Positions 1 through 11,135 of a DNA stretch of 64,000 bases are shown in pieces; within the stretch, counting starts at the first letter, position 1; each line of letters starts with the position of its first letter. A model generated the notes under the pieces. The model was not told where the DNA came from and made no database searches. It saw only the letters and a list, made by a program, of their open reading frames with translations. Where the stretch lies: contig JAJUBI010000003.1 in assembly GCA_022419385.1 (NCBI GenBank), forward strand, positions 620,001 to 684,000, given 5' to 3'. A program made the translations under genes and the position numbers. The DNA comes from Paraconiothyrium sp. Pb-2020 (lineage: Eukaryota; Ascomycota; Dothideomycetes; Pleosporales; Didymosphaeriaceae).

Positions 1-425
1 GTTGCCCGGACGTTGTTGTAAGAAAACTCCCGAGGAAGCTTGGCCGGCGGTTGCTAGCGATGCAATCGTTGATCTGAATGGCAGGGTAGTCCTTGAAGCT
101 ATTTGTAGACCGTCATGTGTGTCAAAGCATAGGCCAGGGCGCAAAAAGCGGAACGTAGCTAAGGTATACGTCGTGAGGTGAGAGGACAAGTAGTCTGTCT
201 TGTTGTCGACATTCGTGATACGAACGCTTGAGGCATCGACATGTTTGCAAGCCAGTTTGTAGATCATGTATACATTGTTTGGGCTACTTCAAAATTGAGA
301 GATGACCAACATGCTTAATTTTACAAGAGCCACCATGCAGGATCTGACAATCAGAGATGCAGTCTGCCCCATATCCTTCTCACTATGTCCTGGTATGCTT
401 TATAGGCGTTCGTTGGAGTATACGT
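1..425. other. Left edge, no gene seen
   Basis: I see no coding region with splice-consistent structure here. It is the downstream flank of the minus-strand ATPase inhibitor gene, so its 3' UTR probably lies at the right end of this stretch. Confidence 0.5.
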
Positions 426-924
426 CTACGGCTTGCCCTCTCCGGGCTGCTCGCCCTGGCCGCCTTCCTGCGAGGTGACCTCGTCGCTGCGTAACGTTAG
501 TATGTTACGGTGCGATGGGAAATCGGGTGAACGAACATGTGCTTGGTGAGCTCCTCGATGTGCTTCTGCTGCTGCTGGAGCTTTTGACGGATGGCTAGGA
601 GTCTGACGAAAGGTTAGTGGATCGACGGATGGTGTGTGAAGCTATGGCAAAGCTCGAGATGGACGGACCTGGCGCGCTCCTCCTGCCTGATGTACATCTC
701 CTCGGCTGCGGTCTCGCGCTTAGTGAAAGCGTCACTGCAACAATCTTGTCAGCAAATCTAATCGTATGTCAGTATGTGAGTAAAAGGTCTTACCCGCTGC
801 GAATACCGCCAGATCGCGAAGATCCAGAGCCGGTGTCGCCGGCAGACATGGCGCGCATGGAGGTGGAGAAGCAGCGCTTGGTGGCGGGCAGGCGAGCTGC
901 CTTGATGACGGAAGTGCGGAACAT
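426..924 (-). CDS. INH1: Mitochondrial F1F0-ATPase inhibitor (IF1 family)
   Basis: Small matrix protein that binds the F1 catalytic interface and blocks ATP hydrolysis by ATP synthase when the membrane potential falls. Four exons on the minus strand: 794-924, 669-734, 537-602 and 426-486. Lengths sum to 324 nt, giving 107 residues, and phases agree at every junction. The last intron (487-536) has a perfect TACTAAC branch site. The N-terminus (MFRTSVIKAARLPATKRC) is a typical Arg-rich presequence. The core, SGDAFTKRETAAEEMYIRQEE, matches the inhibitory segment of yeast Inh1, followed by a Gln/Lys-rich helix (LLAIRQKLQQQQKHIEEL) that would form the coiled coil. A Gly/Gln-rich tail ending GEGKP is encoded by the short last exon and is the least certain part. 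Family assignment rests on motif and length (yeast protein about 85 residues). Confidence 0.85.
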
Positions 925-2226
925 TGTGTTTGCGTTGATGGGAGAGCAATTGGACGAGATGCGGGTATATGTGGGAGGGGAAGAGGTGGTTCGATGAGCT
1001 TGAGATTCATTGGCACGAGTTGGAGCTTTGGGCACGGGCCTGCGTCATGTCATGTGACATTTGGGTGACGGGCGGAAGCAACCATGGGTGGTCCGCATCT
1101 GAAGTACATAGTCCCTGGATGCTTGTGGGGATCATCTATTGAAGCGACAAGACACGAGGAGAGGTGTTAGTGTTCGTTTGTTGATAGCATGTGTTAGCGT
1201 CCACAGCGCGTGAGTTACAAAGCTAGAGGGCTGAAGGTGAAACCCCGCATAGACATGTCAATATACTTGTATGAGAGACTCTGTTTCAGAAGACAGCGCA
1301 TGGCAGGTCTCGGAATGAGTAGTGAGGCGCCGCCTTCAGCTGCAGCACCGTACGACCGCGCAGGTGAATGCAGCACAGAACTTCCTAGGAGTCAGCATCA
1401 TGGGCGGGGCAGCCGGCGCAAGGCGATAACCGGAGCACGACATGATGGTATCGCGTGGTATTATTGTTGGCGTTGGCCAGTAGAGCCGGCACGCAGTAGT
1501 CTACCAGTCTCTGCAGGCAGTTGCGATCGACGCAGTGCGAGAAAGCGCGCCCCTTCTGGATCTGGGCTGTGAGTAGGCACGGCCGTGTCTTGGCAAGAGC
1601 ACATTGACCTCCTCAACTTCACCTCTCCCCACTTCATATCAACACCGACTACCTTTCGCAGGAAACCCATACCCGTCCGCCCTTCCAAGCACCACCGATC
1701 ACCAATTTTCTGCAGATACCTTGCTCTTGTCACTCGACTCCTTTCGTAAGTACCTGCCTGCGCGTTAGCTTTCGTCATCCCCCTCTTCAAAGCCGCGGAT
1801 CGGGCTGCAATTTGCTCCCACGCCGCCTTGCCGCACGCCAGCCAGTGCCATCAAGTCGCCGCCTCCGCCGATTCCGCCAGCCTCGAAGAGCCTCGTTGTG
1901 GCATGCGAGGGCAGGGACGACCGATTACGCAGCCGCGCTGGTGTAAACTCTGCGCGACCCCTCCACAACACTGCTCGCTGCAGTAGCGTGCGGCTGCTCG
2001 CGCACACAAACGGCGAACAGCCACCCGCTGCGAGTCCCAATTGGCGCGCCTCTCGATATAGAGCAACGATCGCCTGCTTGTTCGGCACTCTCTGCGACAA
2101 CCTCAACACAACACAACATAGGCATCTGGCATACTGGTTAGCGTGACGTCGTCATAGACTGCGCCTCACTTTCACTGCTGCCATCTGCTAACTTTCTCTC
2201 GCATCAGATCTCCCTACAACAACACA
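925..2226. other. Intergenic; divergent promoters of INH1 and 14-3-3
   Basis: No supported gene. The open stretches on both strands have no family likeness and no splice-consistent continuation. The right half is C- and CT-rich (about 1590-2226), as expected of the 5' UTR and promoter of a highly expressed gene such as the 14-3-3 downstream. The region probably carries both promoters. Confidence 0.5.
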
Positions 2227-3252
2227 ATGGGTTACGAAGACTCAGTCTACCTGGCCAAGCTGGCCGAGCAGGCCGAGCGCTATGAAGGTAAGCATCCCTG
2301 AAGCGACATGGAAAATTAACAGGCTGACCGCCTTGCAGAGATGGTCGAGAACATGAAGGCCGTCGCCTCTGCAGACCAGGAGCTCTCCGTTGAGGAGCGA
2401 AACCTCCTTTCCGTCGCTTACAAGAACGTCATCGGTGCCCGCCGCGCCTCGTGGAGGATTGTCACATCCATCGAGCAGAAGGAGGAGTCGAAGGGCAACG
2501 AGACCCAGGTTGGCCTCATCAAGGAGTACCGCCAGAAGATCGAGGCCGAGCTTGCCCAGATCTGCGAGGACATCCTGGCATGCTTGGACGAACACTTGAT
2601 CCCCTCCGCCGAGAGCGGCGAGTCTAAAGTGTTCTACCATAAGATGTAAGTTTCAGCAACTTCACTAGGTGCACTGTGAGCACGCAATCTAACATCCTCC
2701 ACAGGAAGGGTGACTACCACCGCTACCTTGCCGAGTTCGCCGTCGGCGACAAGCGCAAGACTTCCGCCGACAAGTCGCTCGAGGCCTACAAGGCTGCCAC
2801 TGAGGTCGCTGCTAGCAGCTTGGCCCCCACCCACCCCATCCGCCTTGGTCTTGCGTTGAACTTCTCCGTATTCTACTACGAGATCCTAAACTCTCCGGAT
2901 CAGGCTTGCCAGCTTGCCAAGCAGGCTTTCGATGACGCTATCGCCGGTACGTACCAATTCATGACCAAACCTCGACATAGCTGACTTGCATTCAAGAGCT
3001 CGACACCCTCTCTGAGGAGAGCTACAAGGACTCTACCCTCATCATGCAGCTTCTACGTGATAACTTGGTAAGCACCCATGCCCAACCTCAACGCCTCTTG
3101 AAGACTAACGTAAATCACAGACTCTCTGGACCTCCTCCGAAGCCGAGGCTCCCGCAGAGTCCACTCCCGCGGATGCTCCCTCCGCCACTGCCGAGGCGAC
3201 GAAGGAGGAGCCCGCTGCGCCGGCTGCCGCCCCGGAGGAGCCCAAGGCCTAA
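2227..3252 (+). CDS. 14-3-3 protein
   Basis: Dimeric phosphoserine/threonine-binding adaptor of cytosol and nucleus, acting in signalling, cell cycle and metabolism (yeast Bmh1/Bmh2). Five exons: 2227-2287, 2339-2645, 2705-2946, 2997-3067 and 3121-3252, total 813 nt, 270 residues, phases consistent. It starts MGYEDSVYLAKLAEQAERYE, the usual fungal 14-3-3 start. Both family signatures are present: RNLLSVAYKN near residue 40 and the C-terminal YKDSTLIMQLLRDNLTLW near residue 215. The conserved basic pocket (K.. R.. RY in GDYHRYLAEF) is intact. The tail is Ala/Pro/Glu-rich with the pattern EEPAAPAAAPEEPKA, which varies between species. The family assignment is essentially certain; which paralogue it is cannot be told from this window. 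Confidence 0.97.
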
Positions 3253-5726
3253 ATGTGTACAACGCTCGGATTCGGAGAGGCAAAAGTGAGGGTTCTCGGT
3301 TTGGTGCATCGGAATGGGTAACAGACGCCTGGTCATTAGTCCCATGGCATGGAAGGTTCTTAAGGGTGCTAAGGGCTGCGCTTCATTAGACTCCGAAATC
3401 ATCCTGTCAACATCTTATCCCGCCTTTTATCCCGGTCCTTTCCCTCGCCACTAATGCGCCCCCTTACACACGAACGGTCTTGTATGCTCTCTAAGATTCG
3501 CTGGATGGGGGATGGGTCTGGGACTCTGTTGGACATGTTCTTACCATGCGAAGCTTTGAGAGTCTAATGAGTCTATGATTCAAGGACGAACTACCATATA
3601 TTTCCTTTTCAATCTTTCCTTTTCCTGTTGTCCGCTGTCTCTCTTTCGCGTCTGCGCCTGAGTAGTACATGCGATTAGATGTGTTTGCGCATTCCTCACA
3701 ACTCAAAAATGAAATAAGATGATATAGGCTCGCGAGAGCTGGTTATGATTGTGTCTGACTTGGGGTGTTTAATTAAACGCAAGTGAGATCAAGTGAAGCG
3801 TATGCGTGATGTGCGAAAGAATGTTAACTCGCTGCTTATTTGATGTTAAAGTACGGTAGAACGACGGTGGCGAAGGACTGTTGGTTTTGGTAATAATTGG
3901 TGCTTGCGACGATAAGACATGTATGGGGCGGTGGTAACTCGAATTCAAGTGCGAAGGTGTCAGCGAGTGAGCATGGGAATGGATCGAGAGATAGAAAGAA
4001 CGCATGTGGAACGAGATGGGATAAGATGTGTTTTCAAAAGTATGCTCGTAGTCGTCACAACGTACGCCATGCTTCTCAGACATCAAAGAAAAAGTCTATC
4101 GTCTTTACGAAAGCCGCATTCGCTGCCTGCAGAGTTTGCTAGCTCTCGAGTTGTTCACTGCTTTTCCAAGAGCACCTACCGCTGCTGTCTCAAGAGTAGG
4201 GGAGAGTTGCACGGGCGTCAATTCATTGCTCAAGACATTCTGTAGTCTTGCGGACTCTAATTGCCCACGTCTTCGTTTGTTTTCTTGAAAGCGAGCGTGT
4301 TAATTGATGACTTGCATAATACTAGAGGAAATGTCTTGGCTCAGGCTTTCCAATTGCGTAGCACGTAATTCCTGAATTTTCTCATCAAGTACGACTGTAT
4401 CGTGATGGACAGACAACATTGCCTCAAGCATTGTCGGGGTTAGTAGTTGCCTCTCAAGTACGTTCATCTAGGAATGTACCTGCTGTAGGGATCCGTGCTC
4501 AGGTCTCTTGAGTCTCACGAAAACGCTAAGTCATGAGCAACTGCCTCTTCTGTGAAAGAGAAACGGCCAAAATGTGTCCACGGATAGCCTGACAATTTCG
4601 TGGGCCACACCAGATGTGCTCAGCAATGACACGCTCAAGCCCGTTGAGATAATCTATTGGTGATTCATGCTTTAAATTTTCCCAGGGAATATGCTGCGCG
4701 GGAGAAACAAGCCAGTCGACGATGGAGGCTAGGCTTTCTTGCCTTGAACACGCCAGAAGGCGCCAGGCTTCCTCGCTACCCTAAACACCATACCGATTAC
4801 ATGCTGTCAATATTGATAGTTGTCCATATGTATTGCATCGGCTGCAATGTCTTCTGTTCAAGATCTGGTGTATTTGATAGGCGGGGAAACCTGCTGAATG
4901 TTAAGGCTGAACAGATTGTCCTTACTGTTGCAAACTTCAAGGTCCCTGCCTAGAGAAGTCCCGCCTCATTTGAAGTTCAAGTCTATTGAGTTGAGTCCAA
5001 ATGGACTGGATGACATAGTCGCTTACTGCATCGGAGAGGGGAGGAAGTTTGTGTGACCAAAGCAGACTAGCGGGCACCCCGCTTGTAGCGCGCCCTCGAC
5101 CTCGATGTTGGACGACACTGACCCAGCCATCGACTTTCCATCCAATTTCTCAATTGACAGTAAGAAATCACCTTGCAATGAGTTGGCTGGAGTGCCGCAC
5201 CTCACTTGCAGTACTGCATGATTACAAAGAAGTGCGCCATGGTAGTGAGGTTACAATGGTTAATTGTATCCAGGGGAAGCGGCGCATCGCAGTTGAAGAT
5301 GTTAAGTGCCACGTATTTTCTTATGTCTACTAACAGCGTCGCGCTGGTATGAAGCAATGACAGTAAGAGATCATGAATGATTATACACTTCAAAAAAATT
5401 AGGGATTAGTACTATAGTAGGATGGGACATGCTTTTCGCAAATGATGATATTTAACATTGTTCAATAGCAGAAACTGCACTGGTCGATCACCAACAACAT
5501 ATTCGAATTCACCGGTATTCACTTTCAGCTCTCGCAAATCGTCGTCGACACCTTCCATCTGGTTCTCACACATTGACGAAACCAGTGCTAGATGATGCGA
5601 GGAACACTACTTGAATAGGGCGAAAAAATGTTACGGCAATTGGCTGTTACCAATCCATGTGTCCACTGCGTTAGACCATGTCACTCGCGCTACCTAAGAC
5701 AAGGAAATGTTTCTACCCTACTTGTT
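3253..5726. other. 2.5 kb intergenic, no gene seen
   Basis: The first few hundred bases should contain the 14-3-3 3' UTR. After that I find only short open frames without codon bias, family motifs or paired splice sites. No RNA gene or clear repeat was recognised. Confidence 0.5.
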
Positions 5727-6751
5727 CTATAGACCGAACCAAGCCTCCGAGGCATCCAGATGCGAAGGCACGGAGTGCCCAACACCCTGAGCCCAAATAC
5801 CCTCCACATTCGGACCGAAGTCATCCATCCTATAGTTTTTCTCGGGCGTGTCGGGCTTCGACGACGTTGGCGTGATGCTGACGTTGAACACGTTTGTCCA
5901 CTGGTCGATCGTCTCCTGGTAATTGTTGGGTGACAGGGTGCCATCAGCGGACCCGTGCCAGATCTGCATACGAGGACGTGCACCGTTGTAGCTCGGGTAC
6001 ATGGCTCGAGCTACGTTGCCCCATTGTTCTGGACTTGCCTTGCTGTTTCCACCACTGCAAGTGTTGTTCCAGGCAGCAGCAGCGCCGGATGAAGAGACGA
6101 AGCAGCCAGCAGGTACGCCGGAGTATAGCGATACGGCAGTAATAATGTCGGGGTAGGTTGCAGCCATGACATTGGACATCATCGCTGATCAAGGTTAGCC
6201 AACTATCGGTGGTCAAAGTATGTAGACTAACCCCCGGATGATCCGCCAGTTACGAAAACCTTCTTTGGGTCGATCTTGTATTCGGTGATCGCAAATTTGA
6301 TCTATAGAACCAGAACGTAAGCCAGCTGACGTGCAAAATCCAGGAGGAACACCCACCATATTCGCGATCGCATTCGAGTCACCTCCGCCGTTGTGTGTGA
6401 GAGAAGCTTTGCTTGAAACATCCCAGCATTCGGTTGTTGAGCTCGGCCAGACAGTCACATAGCCTTTCCTGTCAGAACCTTGATGCCATGGGATCTTGCT
6501 GTTCTGGAAGTATTTCTGTGCAGAGGACTGGCAAGAGTGTATGGCAACCACAAGCGCATCGCTTTTCACTGCATCTGGAACATACACCCACCTAGGAGTG
6601 GGTCATCAGCATGTACCGTTTAGAGTTTTGGCAACACTCACATTCCAGGCTTTGCTTTCGCGTCATTGTTATAGTTCGTCACCTGCTTCAGCGATGCCCC
6701 GAATGCGCACGCTCCCAACGACAAGACTGTGGCAAGGTTTTGGCACTTCAT
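5727..6751 (-). CDS. Secreted CE1 esterase (acetylxylan/feruloyl esterase, PHB-depolymerase fold)
   Basis: Predicted extracellular serine esterase that removes acetyl (or feruloyl) groups from xylan. Four exons on the minus strand: 6642-6751, 6357-6591, 6232-6301 and 5727-6184; total 873 nt, 290 residues, all phases consistent. A signal peptide spans about residues 1-19 (MKCQNLATVLSLGACAFGA). The fold begins with WVYVPD. The nucleophile elbow GGSSGA (around residue 135) is split by the third intron. The acid lies in WHGSADGTLSP and the histidine in GVGHSVPSH near the C-terminus, completing a Ser-Asp-His triad. No carbohydrate-binding module follows. Length and motif order fit fungal Axe1-type CE1 enzymes. 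Acetylxylan versus feruloyl specificity cannot be decided from sequence alone. It is divergently paired with the AA9 gene. Confidence 0.9.
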
Positions 6752-7529
6752 GGTAATAACTATGAAAATGTCTTGATCACCTTGCGACTTCGAAGACAGC
6801 AGCTGGATATGTATCTCGTCTCAGTGTCCGCCATGGGCGGGGCTCTCTTCACCTATTCGTGGAAATGCGAAAACGATTGAGCTGACCCGGAAAGTATCGC
6901 AGACAATCGCACCTTGTACGAAGTTCATCTACAATGACTATCATCCCACAGCTGCGAAATCTGTAGGCTAAAGACAGGGATCAGCAATCAAGCTTTTAGC
7001 TAAGCCTTCCGCGACATCAACCGGCTGTGAACTCGCACCCCTGCTCCCCAACGTTCTGGCTTTCATCGCTGCCAGAGTCCATTGGACTGATTGACCATGA
7101 CCACATCAATTCACTTGCCGCTTTGTTACATTGGTCGAACGACTCCATGAAAAGGCATTCACCTCCCAGCGCGAGAAGACAGGTGATGTTCTTGTAGATT
7201 AAGTGGATCAAAGGCCGGGATGGTAGCCGATTTAGCCACAGCAAGACTGCCGGCAATCTATTACAGGATGGTCGTACCAAAGGTGGGATTCATATAATGC
7301 TGCCAATTCTGGGGATGTGGGGAGAGACTGCAGTGCTGCTACCAATCTTTGAAGTAACTCACGAGTACGTCACCGTAAACATCACCCGATCTTTCGCCGA
7401 ATTATACCACAGCACGTTGCCATCTAAAATTTCGTGCCTACAAGAATCTCCACGTGTCTACCCTGTGGCTTGATCGTGGTGAAGGTGATCTGATATACGT
7501 CTCTTCGACAGCCTTTCGCAGCAGCAACG
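6752..7529. promoter_or_regulatory. Shared divergent promoter of CE1 and AA9 genes
   Basis: This 778 bp stretch separates two divergently transcribed plant cell wall enzymes. I see two copies of the XlnR-type heptamer GGCTAAA, at 6966-6972 (plus) and 7231-7237 (minus). I also see two CreA-type SYGGRG hexamers two bases apart, CTGGGG at 7309-7314 and GTGGGG at 7317-7322. Inference: the pair is co-induced by xylan or cellulose and repressed by glucose. Binding is not shown by sequence alone. Confidence 0.5.
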
Positions 7530-8436
7530 ATGTGGCGCACTATCGTGCTCGCAGCAGGTTTGCTGGTCTCACACACCTCAGCACATGGAGGATGCTTGAA
7601 CTACACGGTTGGTGACACCTGGTATCCGGGGTATTGATTCTCTCTCATTTGCATATACCCTTCGTCACTAAGCAAACTCACAGATACTCTCCTTTCGACG
7701 ATCAAACTTTTCAAGACGCCGCCCCTTGGATGGTCCAAAGAAAATGGATAACCAACGACCCCATCTTCGAGACCACCAACACCTCGCTCTCTTGCAACAC
7801 CCCAGGAAACCCCGCTCGCGCCTACATCCCTATTCTTCCCGGCCAAAACATCACCGCTGTCTACATGTATTGGGTGCACACTGTCGGTCCGATGATTGCC
7901 TGGATGGCGCGCTGCACTAATGACGACTGCCACACGTTCGATTCATCGAAGGCGGATTGGTTTAAGATCGGAGAGCGAGGTTTGCAAGACGGGACGATCG
8001 AGCTGGGGAATTGGTTTCAAAAGACGTTCTCGAACTGGGACGGGACCCCGAGTTTGTGGAATGAGACCGTGCCAGTGGGTTTGAAGAAGGGAAAGTATCT
8101 TGTGAGGCATGAGATTATCAGTTTGCATAGTGCGCATAAGCCACAATTTTATCCTGAGTGTGCGCATTTGGATGTCGGTGGTGAAGGCACGGCAGAGCCT
8201 GGGGAGGAGTACCTGGTCAAGATTCCTGGGGTGTGGAGTATGGATCGTAGGTGTTGTCATCCAGTATAGAGAGCAAGGCTAACAGAAGCAGAACCCGAGA
8301 TCAACATCGATATCTACTCACCAGAAGTGTCAAACAGGACAGTAAGTGCGCATCTGCTCTGTTGTAGATCGTTGCTGAGTCATTTCAGACTTACAAAATA
8401 CCGGGACCACCAGTGTGGAATGGAGCACAAAAATGA
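7530..8436 (+). CDS. AA9 lytic polysaccharide monooxygenase
   Basis: Secreted copper enzyme that oxidatively cleaves cellulose or related glucans. Four exons: 7530-7630, 7684-8246, 8292-8341 and 8389-8436; total 762 nt, 253 residues, phases consistent. The signal peptide MWRTIVLAAGLLVSHTSA is followed directly by His (HGGCLNYTVGDTWYPG), which would be the N-terminal histidine-brace residue of the mature enzyme. The second copper histidine lies in VHTVGPMIAWMARC, the typical AA9 block. The C-terminal active-site block is RHEIISLHSA followed by PQFYPEC, supplying the conserved Gln and axial Tyr. There is no CBM1 or GPI signal, so this is a single-domain member. Whether it is C1- or C4-oxidising cannot be judged. 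Confidence 0.93.
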
Positions 8437-11135
8437 CAAATTGTAGACGATATTTGTACCTTTTGATGCAGCGGCGTCAGAGGCTTGATATGTTCTTATC
8501 CCGTCAAGTTTTGACCTCGCATTGTACGCAATGCTCATAACTCAAATCAGCCTTGTAATCTCTCATGTCTCATGTTGCAGAACTGGCCCTCAAGACGGAG
8601 TTATATCTATAACCGTCCATCATGTTCTTTTACTGCCATCACTACACGCTACGTTTTGCCCAACAGCAAGCTAAAATCGAATGACATCGAACATATGCTG
8701 CTAACTGCGCATGACCTCGGTGTTGTGTTACGTACAATAGACTACACTAGTCCGAAGATAACACTCGAGCTCTGATGTCTTCTTCGGATGCCAGACTTGC
8801 GAGTCTGCCCCTGAAGTGATCAACATCAGTCGAGATAGAGAGATTGTATGATATACCCCAATTCCGCCTCAAATGCTTGCTTTCCACACTATGGTCTTGT
8901 TGTGTCACATTGAAAGTGCAATCGCACAAGTGATATGTTGTCCGTTAGTCCAAATAAACGGCTGAGTTCATCGCGGAGCGCTTCCAGAACGAAACCCAGC
9001 AAGCCTACATGATGTTGCGTCTAAAAATACTCTGCCAACGCCGCATGGAGATGTGCACTTTTTTGGCATTTTGAAAGAGCTCTTGGATGTTGCCTCAAAG
9101 TCGCACACGAATCGAGTCATGTAAACTTCCCTGTTTAGGGCCCGAGAAATCTACATCAGACTTCTCTACAAAAGCATGATCAAGGTCTTATCATGCGTTG
9201 CAAACAGTCAGCGACGCGGCCTCATGCATTTTCGGCCTTCCAATGTCCTGATGGCACTATCTCATGGGAACTGTACGCTTTGCTATGATGATTACTCACG
9301 AAACGTTTCCGGACTCGAGGCTCTGATGATGAAGAATGGAACCATTCATGTGACACAAGGTAAGCTCGAGGTATAAAACCCCTCATTTTGCTTCGTATAA
9401 CCTTCACACTACAGCTGTATCTCTGAGTAGACTAAAAGCGTAACCTAGAACTCGCTATGGAGAGGCGAGGTGCTAGAAATTCACGCAGCTCCTATCGATG
9501 GGATCGTCTGCAGAATTATAAAATGCGTTCTCAAATGCTTGTGTCGGGCTAATATCTGACAGCCGTCTGCGTGAGCCCTTTTGAAAACGACCGAATGAAG
9601 CGGAAATGACCCTATGGTACTTGAAAAAACCCTATGCTTCGCTATGCGCCCTACTAACTAATATACACTCATCTCTAAATTCTGTTGGTGGATAGTTACG
9701 AAAATTATCAGGTTTGCGTCCATGCAATACAGTATATCTTGCGAAGTTGCTGTGCACTGAAGGCATGACTAGATGGTGCCTAGCACCAGCCTACCTTGAT
9801 GATGCCGACTGCCATCTTTCGAGTAATCCGCTACAGACCCGCTATACGCGACTGTTCTTATGAATCGGACGAGCCCAGTAGATATAAACCCTTGATGTTA
9901 CCCAGCTTCGTCTTTACACTACAACTCCGCATCAGAGTCGGCTAAAAATGACGATGAAACTCTCCATGTGTTGGAGCAACTTTAAAAATTTACACAATTT
10001 CATGGCATGACTTTTTGCCGTGGCGGACTCGAAACAAGCTTGCTCAAGTTGCATGCGTTCGTAACTGCGGAGATCGTCGGACTAAAAGCCTTCGCTATCG
10101 CAATGCATGAGGTGCTATCTGGACTCACCAACTAACTGGCACCTGACTCACAAGTGATGCCGGACATCATGGACGTATAAAAGCTTTTCTTCGTCGCTGC
10201 CTCGATCTCTACACGACAACTCTGCCATATTTTCAGACTCTAAAAGAATTGTACTAGCCATCTCATGGTTTGGCGGGATTCCAAAACTTAGGAAGTATCG
10301 ATATATGAGCTTTTGTCGCGGAGGTGCTCTTAAAATAGCCTGTAAAAAATTCATGGGGCGCCTACCTCCATGGAACCTTTACATCAAAATATCCAGAACT
10401 CGAGCACCATGCACCGTCCCACTCAACCATGCCATATGATGATGAAAAACACAGTGTCGAGCGCAGAACGGGACGACTCGACGACTTAAAAACGCCCTCG
10501 ATTCCTCGAACTCGATCTTCACACTATACTTCTCCATGGCGGACTAAAAATAGAGATCTTAGATTTTTATGGTCTGTTGGGCCGTTGGAGCTCGAAAAAG
10601 CAACGCTGCGAGACTATGAGCTCGTCGTGCGGTCCTCCGTTAAAAAGGCAGATGAAGAACAACATGTCTTCCTCGTGTCATGCACTAATAAAGGCACTGC
10701 TCGAGTTGATGGGATCGCGACGTGACAAAACCTCAGGAAGACGAGAGCCCGTGGCGCGGTGGATCTCTGAGATCAACACCGTCGAAAATCCATGAGCTTG
10801 TAGCTATGTGAAACCTATAAAAAGAGGAGCTGCATGATATGATGTCGCTCGAGTGAAGAGGTGTTTGACGGACATTTGCAAGCATATATTTGCGAGCTTG
10901 GGTACATACTTCTGTTTGGAAGACAATGCACAAGTATCCCTTATGAGGTCGTCGTCAGGGTCACCATATATCACGAAGTGCGCGAATATATCGGGGTTCC
11001 AAAGATTTTGGTGTATTTACCAATGTGGTCTACAGACACACCCTGCCGCAGCATAACTGCTAGCTCATAGTCATTAAAAGCATCCATCAATTTTAGCCAA
11101 AGGACATCATCACAGCCCGACACCAACCTCACCAT
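8437..11135. other. 2.7 kb gene-less stretch holding a degenerate repeat array
   Basis: No coding region with family likeness or splice support. It contains the promoter-like repeat modules described separately (about 8600-10850). Short open frames here are unrelated to each other and to known families. Confidence 0.5.
8600..10850 (+). repeat. Degenerate array of TATA/CACTAC modules, about 230-520 bp apart
   Basis: Six modules share the same layout: a TATA-like box, then 33-35 nt later ACACTAC (or a near match), then in most copies CTAAAA about 23-31 nt further on. TATA positions are about 8608, 8852, 9372, 9883, 10176 and 10486; matching ACACTA-type sites lie at about 8640, 8886, 9406, 9916, 10211 and 10521; CTAAAA at about 8671, 9432, 9941, 10240 and 10544. 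A ninth-phase TATAAAAA stands at about 10816. Spacing of the last copies is close to 300 bp (293, 310, 330). Between modules, fragments such as CTTCGCTAT and GAGGTGCTA also recur (about 9455 and 10090). TATA-to-start distance suits a Pol II core promoter. No ORF follows any copy. Confidence 0.45.
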
